Of a stretch of 64,000 bases of DNA, positions 8,522-18,211 are shown piece by piece; position 1 is the first letter of the stretch, and the number at the start of each line of letters is the position of its first letter. The translations under genes and the position numbers were made by a program. This DNA comes from Planctomycetota bacterium (GTDB lineage: Bacteria; Planctomycetota; B15-G4; JADJEK01). The stretch is taken from assembly GCA_016709145.1 (NCBI GenBank), contig JADJEK010000001.1:1364001-1428000 (forward strand), written 5' to 3'. The notes below the pieces were generated by a model. That model saw only the letters and a program-made list of their open reading frames with translations. It did no database searches and was not told where the DNA came from.

Positions 8522-11362
8522 TCACGGATCGACCGGGACGACCAACTCCACGTCGACGTCGCCGTCCCGCGCCGGCACGGTGGGCGAATAGCAGTCGCCG
8601 TCGTTGCCGACGTCGGAGTCCATGAGCAGCTTCGTCTGCCGCGCGTACGTGCGAGCGCGCAACGAACCCACGGTGCCCGGCTCGACGGCGAGTTCGAAAC
8701 GGCCGCCGCCTCGCGTCAGCGTCCACGTCCGCGGTTGACCGGCCGCATCGTCGAGGACGACGTGCGCCGACGACGCGGGCTTGCCCTCGGTATCGACGAC
8801 GCGACCGCGGATCGACGCGCCGACTGGCAGCACGAGTTCGATCGGCGGGCCCGCGGGCTTCACGCCGTCGATCGACCCCGACAGCAGCGGAGGCTTCGGA
8901 TCATCGAGATCACGCGACGGGCGCGCATCGACCGTGTAGATCCCGTCGACGTCGAGTTCGATCGTGAACGAGCCGTCCGGCTCGACGCGTCGATTGCCCT
9001 CGGGACCACCGGGCCCGTCGGTCCGTCGCGCGAGCACGGTGACCCACGACGGAAGCGAGCCGCTCGCGCTGACGACGCGGCCGCGAATCGTCAGCGTCGT
9101 CGGGATGCGGAGTTCGATTCCCTCGACGTCGTGCCCGTCCTCGATGACGACCGCGAGCTTCGTCGACTGTTGCTGCGACGGACGCGTGTGTCGCAGCGAG
9201 TACGACCCCGGCGCGACGCGATCGAACGCGAAGGTGCCGTCGGCGGCGCTGCGCGTCTCGAGCTCGTCGACGTATCCGTTGAACCACGGCTCATCCTGCT
9301 TCGAGTAGCGCGTGCTGTCCGCGTTCGTGCCGTGCAGCGTCAGCGTCGTCCGAGCGACAGGGTTGCCGTCCGCGTCGACGACTCGTCCGCGCACGCGTTG
9401 GCGCGACGCGAGAGCGATCCGCCCGAACGCCACGACGGGAAGGTCGAACTCGTTCGAGGGGAAGTCGAACACCGTCGTCCCGTGGTCTCCGTGCGCGATG
9501 TGCAGCGCGTGATGCAACTCGGGTCGCAAGTCTTCGATGGCGAACGACCCGTCGTCGGCGGACGTCGTCGTCCGCTGATCGATGCACTGACGCCGATTGC
9601 CGAGTAGCACATCCTTGCTCGCGGTCTGGATCGAACTGTTCGCGAACGCCGTGATCGTCGCGCTTGCGACGGGACGACCCGTGCGATCGACGACGACTCC
9701 GCTCACGCGTCTTCCGGGCCGCAGCACGAAGTCGATCACGTACGCGGTGCGCGCGGGGTCGAGCGCGAAGTCCTCGGTCTCCGTCCGGCCGTAGCCGTCC
9801 GCGCGACAGTGGAGGTCGTACACACCCCATTCGCCGTAGCCGCGGTACTCGTAGCGCCCGTCAGCATCGGAGCGGACCGAGGACCGGAACGTCCATCCCG
9901 CGCTGATCTCCGCGTCGGCGATCGGCGCCTTCGTCACCGCATCCGTCACGCGACCGCGCACGACCACACCGTCGTCGAGCACGACGTCGCGGCGGACGGC
10001 TTCGCCGGGCTTCAGGTCGAGGCGCTCCCATGGGGGATCAGCCAGATCGGCCGCCGCGACCGCGAGCGTGACGCGTCCTGGCACCACGGCGCGGAAGGAG
10101 AACAGCCCGTCCGCGTCGGGTGTCGTGGACAAGTCGCGCCACGGCTCCGCGGCGTTGAACAGACGTACGGTCGCGCGGACCACGGCCTGGCCATCGGCCT
10201 TGCGCGTGATGCGGCCGAACACGCTCGCATGATCCTGAAGGACGAGTTCGACTTCGTCGCCGACCGTCACCGCGACGGCCCCAGCGACCGCGTACTCGCG
10301 ATGCGACGCGAAGACGTCGACGAGACGACCACTGCGGACCTCGATCGAGAATCGGCCGCCCTGCCCGGTCACCGAATCGGCGAATACCGGCGGAGCGGGT
10401 CGAGTCTCGAGCAGGCTCGCACCGAGTTCGTCGACGTTGCGTCGGAGTTCTACGCGGGCTCCGGCGACGGGACTGCTGTTCGAGTCGCGCACGATCCCGA
10501 ACACGGCATCGCGCGCTCGAGAACCTCCGAGGCTCGTGCGCTGCGTCGACTCCGCGTCGCGATCGTGCGTTGGCGACGCGTCCGCGATGGCCTCGCGTTT
10601 TTCCGACGCACCGCCTGTGGCTGCGTCGGAGGTCGCCGCGACGGCGCTCGCGTCCCGCTGCGCATCGGTCGCGTCGTCACCCCACGTCCACAGCATGCCG
10701 ACGACCGCGAGAGTCGTGACCGCCGCCGCACTCCACGCCAAGACCTTCATGATCAGCGCTCCCGTGATCCAGGTCGCACCGACGACCGCACCCGCGGCCG
10801 CCGCGTTCGCCGGCGCCGACCATCCAGCGAGCGGCGCGAACACCGCGCACCACGCGGAGCGGTCCCCAGCGTGTTCAGCATCGAAGCGAGCACGCAGCAT
10901 CGCCAACGCGCGTTTGAGCCGCGTCTTCACCGTTTCGAGCGGCTCGTCGAGTCGCGCTGCGATCTCGGCGGGAGAGAGATCCGACACGTAACGCAGCAGC
11001 ACGACCGAGCGATACGGCGGCTCGAGCTGCAGCACTGCGTCGATGACGTGCTTGCGTCGGGCTTCGAGTTCGAGCACCTCGTCCGGGGACGGCGCGACGT
11101 CGTCGAACTCGGCGCAGTCGCGGACACGTTCCTCGCGGCGCCGCTCGTCGCGGTGCGCGCGCCGCGCGAAGTTCTTCGCGATGATCGCGAGGAACGCGCG
11201 AGCTCGATCGACGCGTCGCGGCGGCCTGCGCAGCGCCGCGAGCCACGTCTGCTGCTCGACGTCGGCGGCGCGGTGCTCATCGGCGATGAGACTGCGCACC
11301 AAGGCGCGGACGAACGCGCCGTGCTCCAGCAGGGACTGAGGATCGACGGGCGCAGGACTCAT
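8522..11362 (-). CDS. ECF sigma factor fused to a membrane helix and extracytoplasmic regulatory-like repeats
   Basis: 946 aa. Residues 15-75 match sigma-70 region 2 (ADEHRAADVEQQTWLAAL, ARAFLAIIAKNFARR) and 104-155 region 4 (L-PPYRSVVLLRYVSDLSPAEIA, then PLETVKTRLKRALAMLR, the helix-turn-helix). A hydrophobic stretch follows (about 188-226). The remaining 700 residues are tandem carboxypeptidase-regulatory-like (CNA-B-type) beta domains, each with a pattern like GxVxDxxGxPVAGAxV...T-ADGxFxxxxV-PG. So the promoter-recognition part would sit in the cytoplasm, tethered to a large external part. It follows the kinase gene by 36 bp and ends in PVDP. Release by proteolysis is an inference. Confidence 0.85.
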   Translation of the reverse strand: MSPAPVDPQSLLEHGAFVRALVRSLIADEHRAADVEQQTWLAALRRPPRRVDRARAFLAIIAKNFARRAHRDERRREERVRDCAEFDDVAPSPDEVLELEARRKHVIDAVLQLEPPYRSVVLLRYVSDLSPAEIAARLDEPLETVKTRLKRALAMLRARFDAEHAGDRSAWCAVFAPLAGWSAPANAAAAGAVVGATWITGALIMKVLAWSAAAVTTLAVVGMLWTWGDDATDAQRDASAVAATSDAATGGASEKREAIADASPTHDRDAESTQRTSLGGSRARDAVFGIVRDSNSSPVAGARVELRRNVDELGASLLETRPAPPVFADSVTGQGGRFSIEVRSGRLVDVFASHREYAVAGAVAVTVGDEVELVLQDHASVFGRITRKADGQAVVRATVRLFNAAEPWRDLSTTPDADGLFSFRAVVPGRVTLAVAAADLADPPWERLDLKPGEAVRRDVVLDDGVVVRGRVTDAVTKAPIADAEISAGWTFRSSVRSDADGRYEYRGYGEWGVYDLHCRADGYGRTETEDFALDPARTAYVIDFVLRPGRRVSGVVVDRTGRPVASATITAFANSSIQTASKDVLLGNRRQCIDQRTTTSADDGSFAIEDLRPELHHALHIAHGDHGTTVFDFPSNEFDLPVVAFGRIALASRQRVRGRVVDADGNPVARTTLTLHGTNADSTRYSKQDEPWFNGYVDELETRSAADGTFAFDRVAPGSYSLRHTRPSQQQSTKLAVVIEDGHDVEGIELRIPTTLTIRGRVVSASGSLPSWVTVLARRTDGPGGPEGNRRVEPDGSFTIELDVDGIYTVDARPSRDLDDPKPPLLSGSIDGVKPAGPPIELVLPVGASIRGRVVDTEGKPASSAHVVLDDAAGQPRTWTLTRGGGRFELAVEPGTVGSLRARTYARQTKLLMDSDVGNDGDCYSPTVPARDGDVDVELVVPVDP

Positions 11363-11398
11363 GGCGTGCTCGAAGATCCGCAGGACCGGATCGCGGGT

Positions 11399-14140
11399 TC
11401 AAGAATCCGAACGTTTCGTGCTCAGTTCCGCGAGTCGAACGTTCCAGTGGGCTCGCTCGGCGACATCGGCGTCCGGCAAATCGGTGGTGAACTCGATGGC
11501 CCGCTCGAGCCACACGGACTCCGCCGCCCAGTCGCCCGAGTCGCGCTCGATGGCGATCCGTGTGCGTATTGCGTGAAGCGCTCGCAGTCGACACTCGCCG
11601 TCGTCCGGACTGGCGAGAGCGACGGCTTGCTCGCATGCCGCCCGCGCCGCGTCGAGATCCCCGGCGGCGCGCAGGGACTCGATCCACGCGTTCATCGCGG
11701 CGAGGGTCGGCAGGGCCGACGGGCCGAAGTGCTCGCGCGAGCGACGCAGTGCCTCGCCGCGACAGCGCGTCGCATCGGCGAACCGGCGCAGCGCGGTCAT
11801 CGCCGTGGCCTCGGCCGCGGCGAGATCGATCTCGAGCGTCGGATGCGAGCCGGGCTTGCTCGCGAGAACGGCGCGCGCTTCGGACAGACTCCCGAGTGCG
11901 TCGCCAGCGCGGCCATCGTCGACCTGACACGCCGCGAGCGCGCACAGCGCGACGACCAGCGAACGCCGGGCGGGCGGCTCGCGCTGCCGGGTCAGCTCGA
12001 CCACCGCTCGACGATCGAGCAGTGCGCGACCGTGATTCCCGAAGTGCGCGGCGATCGCCGCGCGCATCTCGAGCATCTGGATGTGGAACGGATGCGTTGG
12101 CTCGACGCGGCGCTCCGTGATCGCAAGCGCTTCCGCGATCGTCGCCTCCGCGAGTTCCGGTTCGGCCGCGAACATCTGTTGCCGCGCGATCAGCGCCAGT
12201 GACTCCGCGACCACGAGGTGCTCGGGGCCGAGGACGCGCCGTCGCAGCGTCAGCATCTCGTCGAGCAGCGGGAGTTGCGCGCGGACCGTCTCCGTCGTGT
12301 AGGCCAGCCCGCTGCTGGCGTCGATCGCGTCCGCCACGAGCAGGTCGGCATCGTCGAGGGTTCGCACGAATGCGAGCACGTCGATCAGCACGCTGCGGGC
12401 ACCGGCGCGGTCACCGACCTCGAGCATCCGGCGCCCGAGTTCGACCGTGTACTTCGCGATCGAGCGCGGATCGCCGCTCGCACGAGCATCGGCCACCGCC
12501 TCGTTCGCGTACCGCAGCGCCCACTCCGACTCGCCGCGTGCGATCGACAGGCGCGCCAAGTCCTCGCGGTGTTCGATCGTCGCCGGATCCGTTCGCCCGA
12601 GCGTCGCGTCGCGCAGATACAGCGCGGCTTCGTACTCGCGCAATGCGTCGTCGAACCGCTCGGACGCGTGGAAGATCAGAGCGAGCTCGTGCCGGCACGC
12701 CGCGAGCGCCACCAGATCGTCGGGCGCGTCGCGTCGCAGTCGCTCGATCGCACTGCGCAGAATCTGCTCCGCCCGTGGGTAGGCGCAGATCTGGCGATAG
12801 GCGCGGCCGACCAAGCGCTCGAGGTGGGCGCGCGCGACGGGATCGACGTCGTCCGCGTGTTCGAGTTGATCGGCGCTGCGCGCGAGCAAGTCGAACACCG
12901 TGACGTTCGCACCGCTGAATCCGCGTGGATCGACCGCGACGAACACCTGCTCGCTGAAGTCGACGATCGAACGCGTGCGTGCGAGAGCCGTCGTCGAGCG
13001 CAACCACGAGCGCGTCGTGAACACGACGGCGACCGCGAGCATGGTCACGGAGAACGCGGTCGCCACGACCAACGTGCGATGGCGTCGCGTGAACAGCCGC
13101 AACGCGTGGATGCGACGCGGCGGCTGGGCCGCGACTGGCTCGTGGCGCAGCCAGCGGCGCAAGTCGTCAGCGAACTCGCCCGCGCTCGCGTAGCGGTCGC
13201 GCCGATCGCGCGCGGCCGCCTTGCGAACGATGGCGGCGAGATCACCGTCGAGGGCCGGACGCGTCGACGCCGGGTCGGGGATGCCGCGATCGACGACGAG
13301 CGTTCGCAGTGCGTCGCGCGAGATTCCGCTGGCCGGGAACGCGCGTGCCGCACAGAGCACTTCGAACGCGATCACGCCGAGCGCGTAAAGGTCCGTGCCG
13401 GCGAGCAGCGCCTCAGGTCGTCCCAGCACTTGCTCCGGACTCGAGTACGCGAGCGTACCGACGCCGGCCACGGCGACATCGTCGTGATCGCCCGCGTGGG
13501 CGAGGCCGAAGTCGAGCACGCGCGGGTCGCCGCGCTCGTCGACCAGGACGTTCGATGGTTTGAGGTCGCGATGCACGACCAGCGCGGAATGCGCGTACTG
13601 GATCGCCTCGGCGACTTGCACCAGCAGCCGAACGCGTTCGTCGATCCGGAGCCGGCGCGCGGCGACGTCCAGGCGTTCGCCGTCGACTCTCTCCATCGCG
13701 AACCAACGCGTGCCGTCCGCCGTGGTGCCCGCGTCGAAGATCGTCGCGATGCCGGGGTGCCGGAGGCGAGCGAGAGTCCGCACTTCGCGCTCGAACAGGT
13801 GTTCGCGCACCGGATCGCCGCGGGAAACGCGCGGCAGACGCTTCAGCGCGACGATGCTGCCGGTCGCGAGTTGCTCGGCTTCGTGAACGGCGCCCATGCC
13901 GCCGTGGCCGATCTCGCGCAGCACGCGATAGCCGGGTACGTCCGCCAGCGGCAGGTCGAGATCGGGCTCGGTGTGGATCAAGGGCTCCAGCACGTCACGG
14001 AGGTCGTCGTCGCCGCCGGCGAGCGGACCGAGTCGCGCCATGTCGCCGCTCCACGCGGCGCGCAGCGCGGCGTCGACGCGATCGGCGAGGTCGCCCTCGT
14101 CGCCGCGTACCTCGTCGGCGTCAGGGCCCGAGTGCGGCAT
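11399..14140 (-). CDS. Ser/Thr protein kinase with membrane helix and TPR-like C-terminal region
   Basis: 913 aa. Kinase motifs are complete: Gly loop GHGGMG (78-83), VALK with Lys100, HRDLKPSN (190-197), DFGLAH (210-215), SSPEQ (233-237). One membrane helix at about 356-376. The rest, some 500 residues, is helical with repeated A-ALAxxExxxG-xxx patterns of tetratricopeptide repeats. This is the classic planctomycete Pkn2-type architecture. Its start overlaps the end of the upstream sigma factor gene by 20 bp, so the two are probably translated together and the kinase may act on that sigma factor or its target operon; the family precedent is strong, but the substrate is not shown by the sequence. 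Confidence 0.92.
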   Translation of the reverse strand: MPHSGPDADEVRGDEGDLADRVDAALRAAWSGDMARLGPLAGGDDDLRDVLEPLIHTEPDLDLPLADVPGYRVLREIGHGGMGAVHEAEQLATGSIVALKRLPRVSRGDPVREHLFEREVRTLARLRHPGIATIFDAGTTADGTRWFAMERVDGERLDVAARRLRIDERVRLLVQVAEAIQYAHSALVVHRDLKPSNVLVDERGDPRVLDFGLAHAGDHDDVAVAGVGTLAYSSPEQVLGRPEALLAGTDLYALGVIAFEVLCAARAFPASGISRDALRTLVVDRGIPDPASTRPALDGDLAAIVRKAAARDRRDRYASAGEFADDLRRWLRHEPVAAQPPRRIHALRLFTRRHRTLVVATAFSVTMLAVAVVFTTRSWLRSTTALARTRSIVDFSEQVFVAVDPRGFSGANVTVFDLLARSADQLEHADDVDPVARAHLERLVGRAYRQICAYPRAEQILRSAIERLRRDAPDDLVALAACRHELALIFHASERFDDALREYEAALYLRDATLGRTDPATIEHREDLARLSIARGESEWALRYANEAVADARASGDPRSIAKYTVELGRRMLEVGDRAGARSVLIDVLAFVRTLDDADLLVADAIDASSGLAYTTETVRAQLPLLDEMLTLRRRVLGPEHLVVAESLALIARQQMFAAEPELAEATIAEALAITERRVEPTHPFHIQMLEMRAAIAAHFGNHGRALLDRRAVVELTRQREPPARRSLVVALCALAACQVDDGRAGDALGSLSEARAVLASKPGSHPTLEIDLAAAEATAMTALRRFADATRCRGEALRRSREHFGPSALPTLAAMNAWIESLRAAGDLDAARAACEQAVALASPDDGECRLRALHAIRTRIAIERDSGDWAAESVWLERAIEFTTDLPDADVAERAHWNVRLAELSTKRSDS

Positions 14141-14798
14141 TCGAGGTTCCTCGCGCCTTGCCCAGCGGATGGGAACGTGCCGGAAGGTGGCCGTCGTCCG
14201 GATTCAATCGAGCGCGCAGATCCCGCGTCGCGCGCAGGACGCGCATCGCCGCGGCCTCTCGCGTCGTGCCGAGGCGAACAGCGAGCGCCGTCGTGTCGAG
14301 TTGATCGACGTACGTCAGCAGCAGGACATCTCTCGTCTCCGGATCGAGGCGCTCGATCGTGCGCAGGATCAACGCGAGTCGCTCGTTGCGTGCCGCGGCC
14401 GCCGAGGGAGTGGTCTGACTCGCGGGCAGGAAGTCCGCGCGCTCGGCGAGCTCGGAGGCGCCGGTGACCTGCGAGTCGAGCGAGGCGATCTTGCGCCCGC
14501 GTTGGCGCGCTTCGATCCAGTCGGCGACCTTGTGCTGGACGATCGACGACAGGAACGCGCTGAAGCCGTCCGCGGTGCGATCCTCGAGCCGGGGCAGTGC
14601 GATCGTCAGCGCGGCCCAGACGATCTGAGCGAGTTCGTCGACGAGTTCGCTCGGGACCCGCCGCGAGGCGATGCGATGCGCGATCATGCGACGCAGGCGA
14701 GGGCGCAAGGACTCGAACAACTCGGCGATGGCCGTCCTGTCCCCGGCGACCGCCGCCGCAACTCTCGCGTCGTCGACCGCCCGGCTGCCGTCGTTCAT
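14121..14798 (-). CDS. RNA polymerase ECF-type sigma factor
   Basis: 225 aa from the ATG at 14798 (an upstream start at 14852 would add 18 poor residues). Region 2 is seen as AAVAGDRTAIAELFESLRPRL and VDELAQIVWAALTI, region 4 as LRTIERLDPETRDVLLLTY followed by DTTALAVRLGTTREAAAMRVLRATRDLR. It belongs to the ECF group that planctomycetes place beside Ser/Thr kinases. No anti-sigma gene follows; the overlapping kinase gene takes that place. First gene of a three-gene minus-strand operon. Confidence 0.9.
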   Translation of the reverse strand: MNDGSRAVDDARVAAAVAGDRTAIAELFESLRPRLRRMIAHRIASRRVPSELVDELAQIVWAALTIALPRLEDRTADGFSAFLSSIVQHKVADWIEARQRGRKIASLDSQVTGASELAERADFLPASQTTPSAAAARNERLALILRTIERLDPETRDVLLLTYVDQLDTTALAVRLGTTREAAAMRVLRATRDLRARLNPDDGHLPARSHPLGKARGTSNAALGP

Positions 14799-14945
14799 GG
14801 CGGGCGACGATAACCGCAGGTTGTCAGATTTTCCTGTTAGTGCGGCAGGCAACCAGCGACCGACTCCCGGGACTCTTACGGAACTCCGGTGCCGGGGGGG
14901 GGGCGTGTCGGACCGGCGTTCACACGATGAAGCGCGGGGCGTCCG

Positions 14946-14980
14946 GACCGCCGGCTTGGCGAGCTGCCAGGCCGGCGGTC
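14946..14980. terminator. Strong hairpin after the FG-GAP gene
   Basis: A 15-bp stem (GACCGCCGGCTTGGC, loop GAGCT, complement with one G-T pair). T-rich sequence follows only on the plus strand, while the nearest gene ending here is on the minus strand, so it may act as a factor-assisted or two-way stop. A run of nine G lies about 50 bp away on the sigma-factor side. Confidence 0.4.
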
Positions 14981-15095
14981 ATTTTCTCATCGAGTCAGCA
15001 ATGTCATCGGGTCAGCAAGGTCGGGGCGATCGGCGACCAGCGATTCGACGAGCGGCGCCGGTGGGGAAGAGGCGACGCCGCCGACCGATCCACCC

Positions 15096-16772
15096 TCACG
15101 GATCCAGCGTCACGACCTTCGCGTTCGTGGCTGCCGAGATGTAGGGCCCAACTTCGCCGAGCACGGCCGCGAACGTCAGCGGCAGACCGAACAGGGCCGG
15201 CTCGTTCACGCCTCCCGGGACGACGAACCGCGGGACCGCCTCACCCTTCGTGTCGAGCACACCTTGGAAGGCGACGAACACACCGGAATTGACGAACTGC
15301 AACCCGAATACGGTGGCGGCGTCGAAGTTCAGCGGAAGGTGGACCGAGCCTCCCGCGAACGGGATCTGGAGGCCGGGAGCGCTGCCGCTCGCCGACATCA
15401 GCATCAAGTACGGCGCTCCGGCGGCGAGCTTGCCGCGCTGGATCGCGAACTTGACGGTGCCGCCGGCGCTCAGCGACACGGTGTTCGCGGTCTGGAGCGA
15501 CAGCGATTCGTGCTGCAGCAGGTGGAGGGATCCGCCACCCCACTCGCCGCCACACGCGACGAGGATTTCTCCGTACCCATCGCCATCGAAGTCGTGGACC
15601 ACGACACCCTGGCCGAAGCGACTCTGGCTGTACTGTCCATAGATCGACTGCGTATTCACGAAGTCCGGCCCGAAGAAGATCGTGACGCGACCGTTCTTCG
15701 TGAGGTTGCCGGAATTGTTGTACGGAGAACCGACGACGATGTCGATCGTGCCGTCGCGGTCGACGTCACCGTACGAAAGGCCGTACCCGGAACCGGCACC
15801 GCTCGACTGGCCGGGAGGCTTCAAGAACGTGGGGTTCTGGAACGACGGGCCGCTGAAGACAAGGACTTGGCCTCCCCCGGACTTATCGGGATCGGAAGCG
15901 ATGATGTCGAGATGCCCGTCCGAGTTCGAGTCGACGAATCTCATCTGAACTCCGAGCGAGGAACCTGCGGAGGTGATCTGCGGGATTAACTGGATCAGAG
16001 CGCTCGGATCGAGACTCGGCATGATCCCAAGCCCGATGAAGGGCAGACGCGAGTGCGTGATGAGATCATCGTGTTGATCACCATCGAAGTCAGCGACGGC
16101 AAGGTGTCGACCCCAGTAGCGCGATTGGCCGACGAATGGCGTTGCGATGGCGGATACGGGACCTCCCGCGAACTGCGAGGCAGCGGAGAAAATGTAAATG
16201 ATCCCGGCAGCCGGACTCCCATTGATCGTGGACGTTTCTGCGCCCACGAGAAGTTCGACGACATTGTCGCCATCGTAGTCCGTAACGGCGAAACCGCTAC
16301 CGAATGAGTCTCCGCTCGGTGTCAGGGGAGGCGTCGGGCGACTCAACTCAATCGTCGTTTGGAAATCCGGCGCAAGACTCACGATCGCTCGCCCGGCCGA
16401 AGTCACTCCGCCGACTGTTGTATATGGTCCGCCAAGGGCCATATCCGCGAGGTTGTCGCCGTTCAGGTCTCCAACGGTCCAGCGGGATCCGAGCCCCCAG
16501 ATCCCGCTCGGAATTGACACGGAGATCGCCTGTGTGAAGTCGGGTCCCAAGAGAACGTAGGCTCGACCGTCTGTGTCGACTTGGGGATCCGCTACGTAGA
16601 GATCGAGTTCGCCATCTCCGTTGGATTCGGCGAGCGCAAGGTTGAAGCCGAAAGCGGGGAATGAGCCCGGCAGGGCTGTGTAGATCGTTGAGTTCGACAG
16701 GACGACCTGGGCGTCGATCGGTGCAGAGAGCGTGCTGACGAAAGCGATGACCATGCCGCTGAGGATTCGCAT
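15096..16772 (-). CDS. Exported FG-GAP (integrin-alpha-like) repeat protein
   Basis: 558 aa from ATG 16772, chosen because GGAG lies 8 nt upstream and it leads straight into a signal peptide (MRILSGMVIAFVSTLSAPIDAQ). The body has at least six FG-GAP units: ESNGDGELDLYVADP, GDLNGDNLADMALGG, DYDGDNVVELLVGA, DFDGDQHDDLITH, DSNSDGHLDIIASDP, DVDRDGTIDIVVGSP, DFDGDGYGEILVA; the DxDxDG loops are expected to bind calcium and form a seven-blade propeller. The last 120 residues are a different beta domain. It starts 3 nt after the beta-helix gene and shares its lower G+C in the 5' half. Probably a surface or periplasmic adhesion or display protein. Confidence 0.88.
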   Translation of the reverse strand: MRILSGMVIAFVSTLSAPIDAQVVLSNSTIYTALPGSFPAFGFNLALAESNGDGELDLYVADPQVDTDGRAYVLLGPDFTQAISVSIPSGIWGLGSRWTVGDLNGDNLADMALGGPYTTVGGVTSAGRAIVSLAPDFQTTIELSRPTPPLTPSGDSFGSGFAVTDYDGDNVVELLVGAETSTINGSPAAGIIYIFSAASQFAGGPVSAIATPFVGQSRYWGRHLAVADFDGDQHDDLITHSRLPFIGLGIMPSLDPSALIQLIPQITSAGSSLGVQMRFVDSNSDGHLDIIASDPDKSGGGQVLVFSGPSFQNPTFLKPPGQSSGAGSGYGLSYGDVDRDGTIDIVVGSPYNNSGNLTKNGRVTIFFGPDFVNTQSIYGQYSQSRFGQGVVVHDFDGDGYGEILVACGGEWGGGSLHLLQHESLSLQTANTVSLSAGGTVKFAIQRGKLAAGAPYLMLMSASGSAPGLQIPFAGGSVHLPLNFDAATVFGLQFVNSGVFVAFQGVLDTKGEAVPRFVVPGGVNEPALFGLPLTFAAVLGEVGPYISAATNAKVVTLDP

Positions 16773-16774
16773 GA

Positions 16775-18211
16775 TCATGGCTCCAGGACGATTTGCGGCC
16801 GCGCGTTCGTCGTTGGTGCGATCGAAAGCCCCGTCGCGACATTCCACGGCACGTTCGTCGTTCCGGATGTCGGTCGCAGGACCGGGAATCCAGTCCCCGT
16901 CGTGTTCGTGCCGAACGGTACGATCTGAGTGGATCCCGTCTTGTACTCGCCAGCGCTGTCGCAGTTCTGGTTATTGGCCCCGCCGCCGGAGTCGTACGTC
17001 CACACGTTTCCGACAGCGTAGACCGGATTCGGATGATTGGACCACAGGCCGCACGTCGACTGATTGTAGTTGTTGGGCCACGGGACGGTGATATCGGTCG
17101 AGAACAGGTTTTCACCGGGATCCGTTGTGAGATCGGTGCCAAAGTCGTAAATCGGCGATGCGGCGATTTCCACCGCGTCGTAGATCCCGACCGCGAGCTG
17201 GTTGTTCTCGAACGTGCAGCGCCTCACTTGCCAGCGCACGTTTGAACTCTGCGCCCGTGAACCAAGGGCGATGGTGAATGTACTGGTCGTGATACCGCCA
17301 TCGGTCGATGGGTTGAATCGACCATTGTCCGTAAACACGCATCCAGCAACTCGCATCGTGCTGTCCTGCATCTCCAAACCGTTCTCGTTGCGGTCGAAAG
17401 TGCACTCCGTAACGATGAACTCCGCAGAATTGTAGGTACCGGACTGCCCACCTTCCATTCCGTCGTGATTCTCAGAGAACACACAGTCGGTAACGGTTGC
17501 GGTAAGCGTGTCTTTCGCGCCGATCATGAGACCTGCATGTCCCACGGTGTCTGCTCCAGCATTCGGCGTGTTCGTGGGCCCTTGGCCGGTGAACGTGCAC
17601 CCTTCGATCGAGACGTCGCGCGGATTTGCGTGATGACTCGAGCTCCCCGTGTCCGCGATCCATACGCCCCAGTAGTTTTCCTTGATTTCGCACTCAGTGA
17701 TTGTGATCGAAGTAGGCAGATCGTCGATGTAGACACCGTGGATCTTGTCGTAGGGAGCATTCGCGGACGACTTGTCGTACCCGTCGTTGTCAATGATCAA
17801 CCCGTCTAGCACCCACTGATCGTTCGGGGCGATGCACGCGACGGGCTTGCCGCTGAAATGTCCGTTCGGGACTCCCGCCGCCGTGATCACAGGCTTCGCG
17901 CCGGTATTCCGAATCGCGATGCGGGTCTTGTTGCTGGTCAAGGGAAAGGTCTCACCATCCGCGGGAGTCGTCGAGTTGTAGACGTACGTTCCGGGTGCCA
18001 CGTACACGGTGTGGCCGTTGGTGCCTAGCGAATCGATGTGGGTCAGCGCCTTGGTGATCGACTTCCAGGGATTCAAGACCGTCCCGTTGCCGGTCGTGTT
18101 GCTCCCATTGACGACGTCGACGTAGAAGTTCGTCGCGTGCGCGTCAGATGCCGCGAGTGCCGCGACGATCACCAAGCAGGAACGCAGGAACGCAGGAACG
18201 CAGGAACGCAT
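16775..18211 (-). CDS. Exported right-handed beta-helix protein
   Basis: 478 aa from ATG 18211 (AAGGGG 6 nt upstream). Signal peptide MRSCVPAFLRSCLVIVAALAA-DAHA, then TNFYVDVVNGSN and PWKSITKALTHID, the start of DUF1565-type parallel beta-helix proteins, followed by VYVAPGTY. The helix rungs are visible as repeated phrases (ITECEIKENYWGVWI, VSIEGCTFTG, ATVTDCVFSENHDGMEG, FIVTECTFDRNENGLEM, MRVAGCVFTDNG, WQVRRCTFENNQLAVGI). Such folds bind or cleave polysaccharides; I see no catalytic set. Codons 2-12 lie inside a four-fold 8-bp repeat, so slippage would shift the frame. First gene of an operon with the FG-GAP gene. Confidence 0.85.
   Translation of the reverse strand: MRSCVPAFLRSCLVIVAALAASDAHATNFYVDVVNGSNTTGNGTVLNPWKSITKALTHIDSLGTNGHTVYVAPGTYVYNSTTPADGETFPLTSNKTRIAIRNTGAKPVITAAGVPNGHFSGKPVACIAPNDQWVLDGLIIDNDGYDKSSANAPYDKIHGVYIDDLPTSITITECEIKENYWGVWIADTGSSSHHANPRDVSIEGCTFTGQGPTNTPNAGADTVGHAGLMIGAKDTLTATVTDCVFSENHDGMEGGQSGTYNSAEFIVTECTFDRNENGLEMQDSTMRVAGCVFTDNGRFNPSTDGGITTSTFTIALGSRAQSSNVRWQVRRCTFENNQLAVGIYDAVEIAASPIYDFGTDLTTDPGENLFSTDITVPWPNNYNQSTCGLWSNHPNPVYAVGNVWTYDSGGGANNQNCDSAGEYKTGSTQIVPFGTNTTGTGFPVLRPTSGTTNVPWNVATGLSIAPTTNARPQIVLEP
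18176..18207. repeat. Octanucleotide tandem repeat (GCAGGAAC)x4 in a signal-peptide coding region
   Basis: Four perfect copies of GCAGGAAC on the plus strand, plus a partial fifth (GCA), occupy codons 2-12 of the beta-helix gene. Eight is not a multiple of three, so gain or loss of one unit puts the rest of the gene out of frame. The repeat explains the odd leader RSCVPAFLRSC. Confidence 0.85.

Noticed and set aside
9809..12202. 797-codon plus-strand frame
   Set aside because: Antisense to the sigma-fusion and kinase genes, which have clear motifs.
12218..14467. 749-codon plus-strand frame
   Set aside because: Antisense to the kinase gene; Arg-rich without motifs.
14889..14902. Run of nine G as a possible phase-variable tract
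   Set aside because: Lies in intergenic DNA with no frame to switch; probably harmless.
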